From an uncultured Phascolarctobacterium sp. (GTDB lineage Bacteria; Bacillota; Negativicutes; Acidaminococcales; Acidaminococcaceae): a stretch of DNA of 5,086 nucleotides. The stretch covers positions 1-5,086 of the forward strand of contig CAMFET010000083.1 of assembly GCA_945949475.1 (NCBI GenBank), in the 5' to 3' direction. The notes below the pieces were generated by a model, which searched no databases, was not told where the DNA came from, and saw nothing but the letters and a program-made list of their open reading frames with translations. The translations under genes were made by a program, and so were the position numbers. The stretch's first letter is position 1; each line of letters begins with the position of its first letter. Of this stretch, positions 3,853 to 5,086 are shown piece by piece.

Positions 3853-5086
3853 ATGTTAGTTTACTTTTTAGGCTTTTTAGGCGGCATTGCTTTATTTATG
3901 TATGGCATGCAGCTCATGGGTGATGGCTTGCAAAAGGCGGCCGGTGCCAAGTTGCAAAAGATTTTAGAGGCTATGACCGGTGTTTTGGCTATGGGCATCC
4001 TGCTCGGTGCCGTGGTCACTGCCGTGCTTCAGGCCAGTGGCGCCACCACGGTTATGACCGTTGGTTTGGTAAACGCAGGTCTTTTAACACTGAAGCAGGG
4101 CTTTGGCATCATCATGGGCGCCAACGTGGGCACTACCATGACTGCTCAATTAATCGCCTTTAAGCTCTCCAATTATATCACCGTGCTCATTTTCATCGGC
4201 TTTTTGATGCAGCTTTTGGCCAAGCGTGCCCGCGGCAAGTATCTTGGTCAGGTTATTTTAGGCTTTGGTATCCTCATGCTGGGCATGGACATGATGGGCA
4301 AGGCAGTGATGCCGCTCAGAGCTTATCCTGGCTTTGTGGACTTCATCGGCCATTTTTCCAGCAATCCCTTGCTGGGCATCTTCATCGGTACAGTGATGAC
4401 CGTGCTCATCCAATCCAGTAGTGCCACCATCGGTATTTTGATTGCCATGGCTGGCCAGGGCCTCATTCCGCTCGAGGGCGCAATTCCGGTGCTCTTAGGT
4501 GACAACATCGGCACCTGTATCACCGCAGTGCTGGCCTCCTTGCGCGCCAATTTAACTGCCCGGCGCGTGGCTGTAGCCCACGTTATGTTCAACGTCATCG
4601 GCAGCATTATCTTCGTGCTTTTTATGCACTGGTTCATCAAAATCGTCATGCTTGTTTCCCCGGCTGGCGATATCGCACGTCAAATCGCTAATGCTCACTC
4701 CGCCTTCAATATTATCAACACCCTGCTCTTCATGCCCTTTGTCGATCCCTTCATCAAGCTTATCCAACGCCTTGTGCCCGGTGATGCCGAGGGCATTTCG
4801 CTGCGTCCTGTATATTTAGACAAAGCCATGCTCAGCACCCCCTCCATCGGCCTGAGCTTAGCCGTGAAAGAGGTTGTGCGCATGGGTAACCAGGCCCGCG
4901 AGGACGTGCGTCAAAGCATGGAAGCACTCCAAAATTATGACGCCGAAAAGGTGAAATACGTTCTTGAGCACGAGCCCGTGGTGGACTCCTTGGAGCGCGA
5001 AATAACTGACTATCTGACGGAAATGAGCACCTCCCAATTAGACGCCAGCCTTTCCATTCGCCACACCGGCCTTTTGCACGCCATCA
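3853..5086 (+). CDS. Na+/phosphate cotransporter family protein with C-terminal PhoU-like domain (3' end outside window)
   Basis: The frame is open from ATG 3853 to the window end: 411 residues of a family usually about 530-560 long. Two Na_Pi_cotrans repeats are visible. Repeat 1 has the motif QASGATT (60-66) and GANVGTTMTAQ (89-99); repeat 2 has QSSSATIG (187-194) and GDNIGTCITA (216-225). These inverted repeats carry the Na+ and phosphate sites in this family. Two further conserved pieces are AHVMFN (242-247) and AHSAFN (281-286). From about residue 330 the sequence becomes soluble and helical (STPSIGLSLAVKEVVRMGNQ onward), as in PhoU-like domains, and is cut off by the window. Relatives include NptA-type importers and E. 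coli YjbB, which exports phosphate, so the direction of transport is open. Many membrane segments place it in the cytoplasmic membrane with the PhoU part inside. It has its own promoter and is not part of the ABC operon. Confidence 0.93.
   Translation, partial: MLVYFLGFLGGIALFMYGMQLMGDGLQKAAGAKLQKILEAMTGVLAMGILLGAVVTAVLQASGATTVMTVGLVNAGLLTLKQGFGIIMGANVGTTMTAQLIAFKLSNYITVLIFIGFLMQLLAKRARGKYLGQVILGFGILMLGMDMMGKAVMPLRAYPGFVDFIGHFSSNPLLGIFIGTVMTVLIQSSSATIGILIAMAGQGLIPLEGAIPVLLGDNIGTCITAVLASLRANLTARRVAVAHVMFNVIGSIIFVLFMHWFIKIVMLVSPAGDIARQIANAHSAFNIINTLLFMPFVDPFIKLIQRLVPGDAEGISLRPVYLDKAMLSTPSIGLSLAVKEVVRMGNQAREDVRQSMEALQNYDAEKVKYVLEHEPVVDSLEREITDYLTEMSTSQLDASLSIRHTGLLHAI

Noticed and set aside
4323..4883. 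Minus-strand open frames of 60-110 codons opposite the phosphate transporter, and similar ones opposite the other genes.
   Set aside because: They are shadows of strongly supported plus-strand genes, with no recognisable protein features.
1..5086. Mobile elements, CRISPR arrays, tRNA or rRNA genes.
   Set aside because: I saw no transposase or integrase, no spaced repeats, no terminal inverted repeats and no tRNA- or rRNA-like sequence. The short direct repeat CGCAGCACC at 703-711 and 733-741 comes from the low-complexity Arg/Ser/Thr linker.

Overview
The window reads as a compact, mostly plus-strand stretch of a bacterial chromosome with moderate GC. Coding regions are GC-rich and the short intergenic gaps are AT-rich, with sigma-A/sigma-70-type promoters, purine-rich ribosome binding sites and GC hairpin-plus-T-tract terminators. 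This style, a lipoprotein-anchored amino-acid binding protein, a GPSGGGKST Walker A motif and an NptA-type transporter with a PhoU domain suggest an anaerobic Bacillota species. The YjgR/DUF853 ATPase makes Negativicutes (a Phascolarctobacterium- or Acidaminococcus-like organism) my best guess, but that is an inference and not secure.

Layout. Positions 1-864 hold the 3' part of a HerA/FtsK-like ATPase of the YjgR (DUF853) family, closed by a terminator at 884-915. Positions 960-3521 hold a complete polar amino-acid ABC importer: a substrate-binding lipoprotein (1050-1826) with its own strong promoter and terminator, then a second promoter (1922-1950) driving the permease (2014-2658) and ATPase (2713-3471), closed by a terminator at about 3498-3521. 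Positions 3853-5086 hold the 5' part of a Na+/phosphate cotransporter with a C-terminal PhoU-like domain, preceded by a promoter (3768-3796) and a 7-3-7 palindrome at the predicted transcription start.

The 381-base gap between the ABC ATPase and the phosphate transporter is not empty. It has its own -10 elements (3605-3618), a hairpin with matched AA/AA internal loops (3627-3660), two C-rich unpaired stretches, and a 12-bp terminator stem followed by seven Ts (3706-3746). I read this as an unannotated small RNA gene of about 125 nt. Its second pyrimidine-rich stretch resembles the 16S rRNA anti-Shine-Dalgarno tail. It can pair over 23 positions with the ribosome binding site and start codon of the binding-protein gene in the same window. 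Its first C-rich stretch can pair with the ribosome binding site of the phosphate transporter. A heptamer, CTTTAGC, also recurs in the promoters of the binding protein, the permease and the small RNA. The RNA's existence rests on visible promoter, hairpin and terminator signals; its targets are hypotheses.

The ABC genes form a working set: the lipoprotein captures an amino acid outside the cytoplasmic membrane, a permease homodimer passes it through, and an ATPase dimer powers transport. Separate promoters would let the binding protein be made in excess. The flanking genes (ATPase YjgR, phosphate transporter) have no evident functional tie to it beyond the possible small-RNA link.
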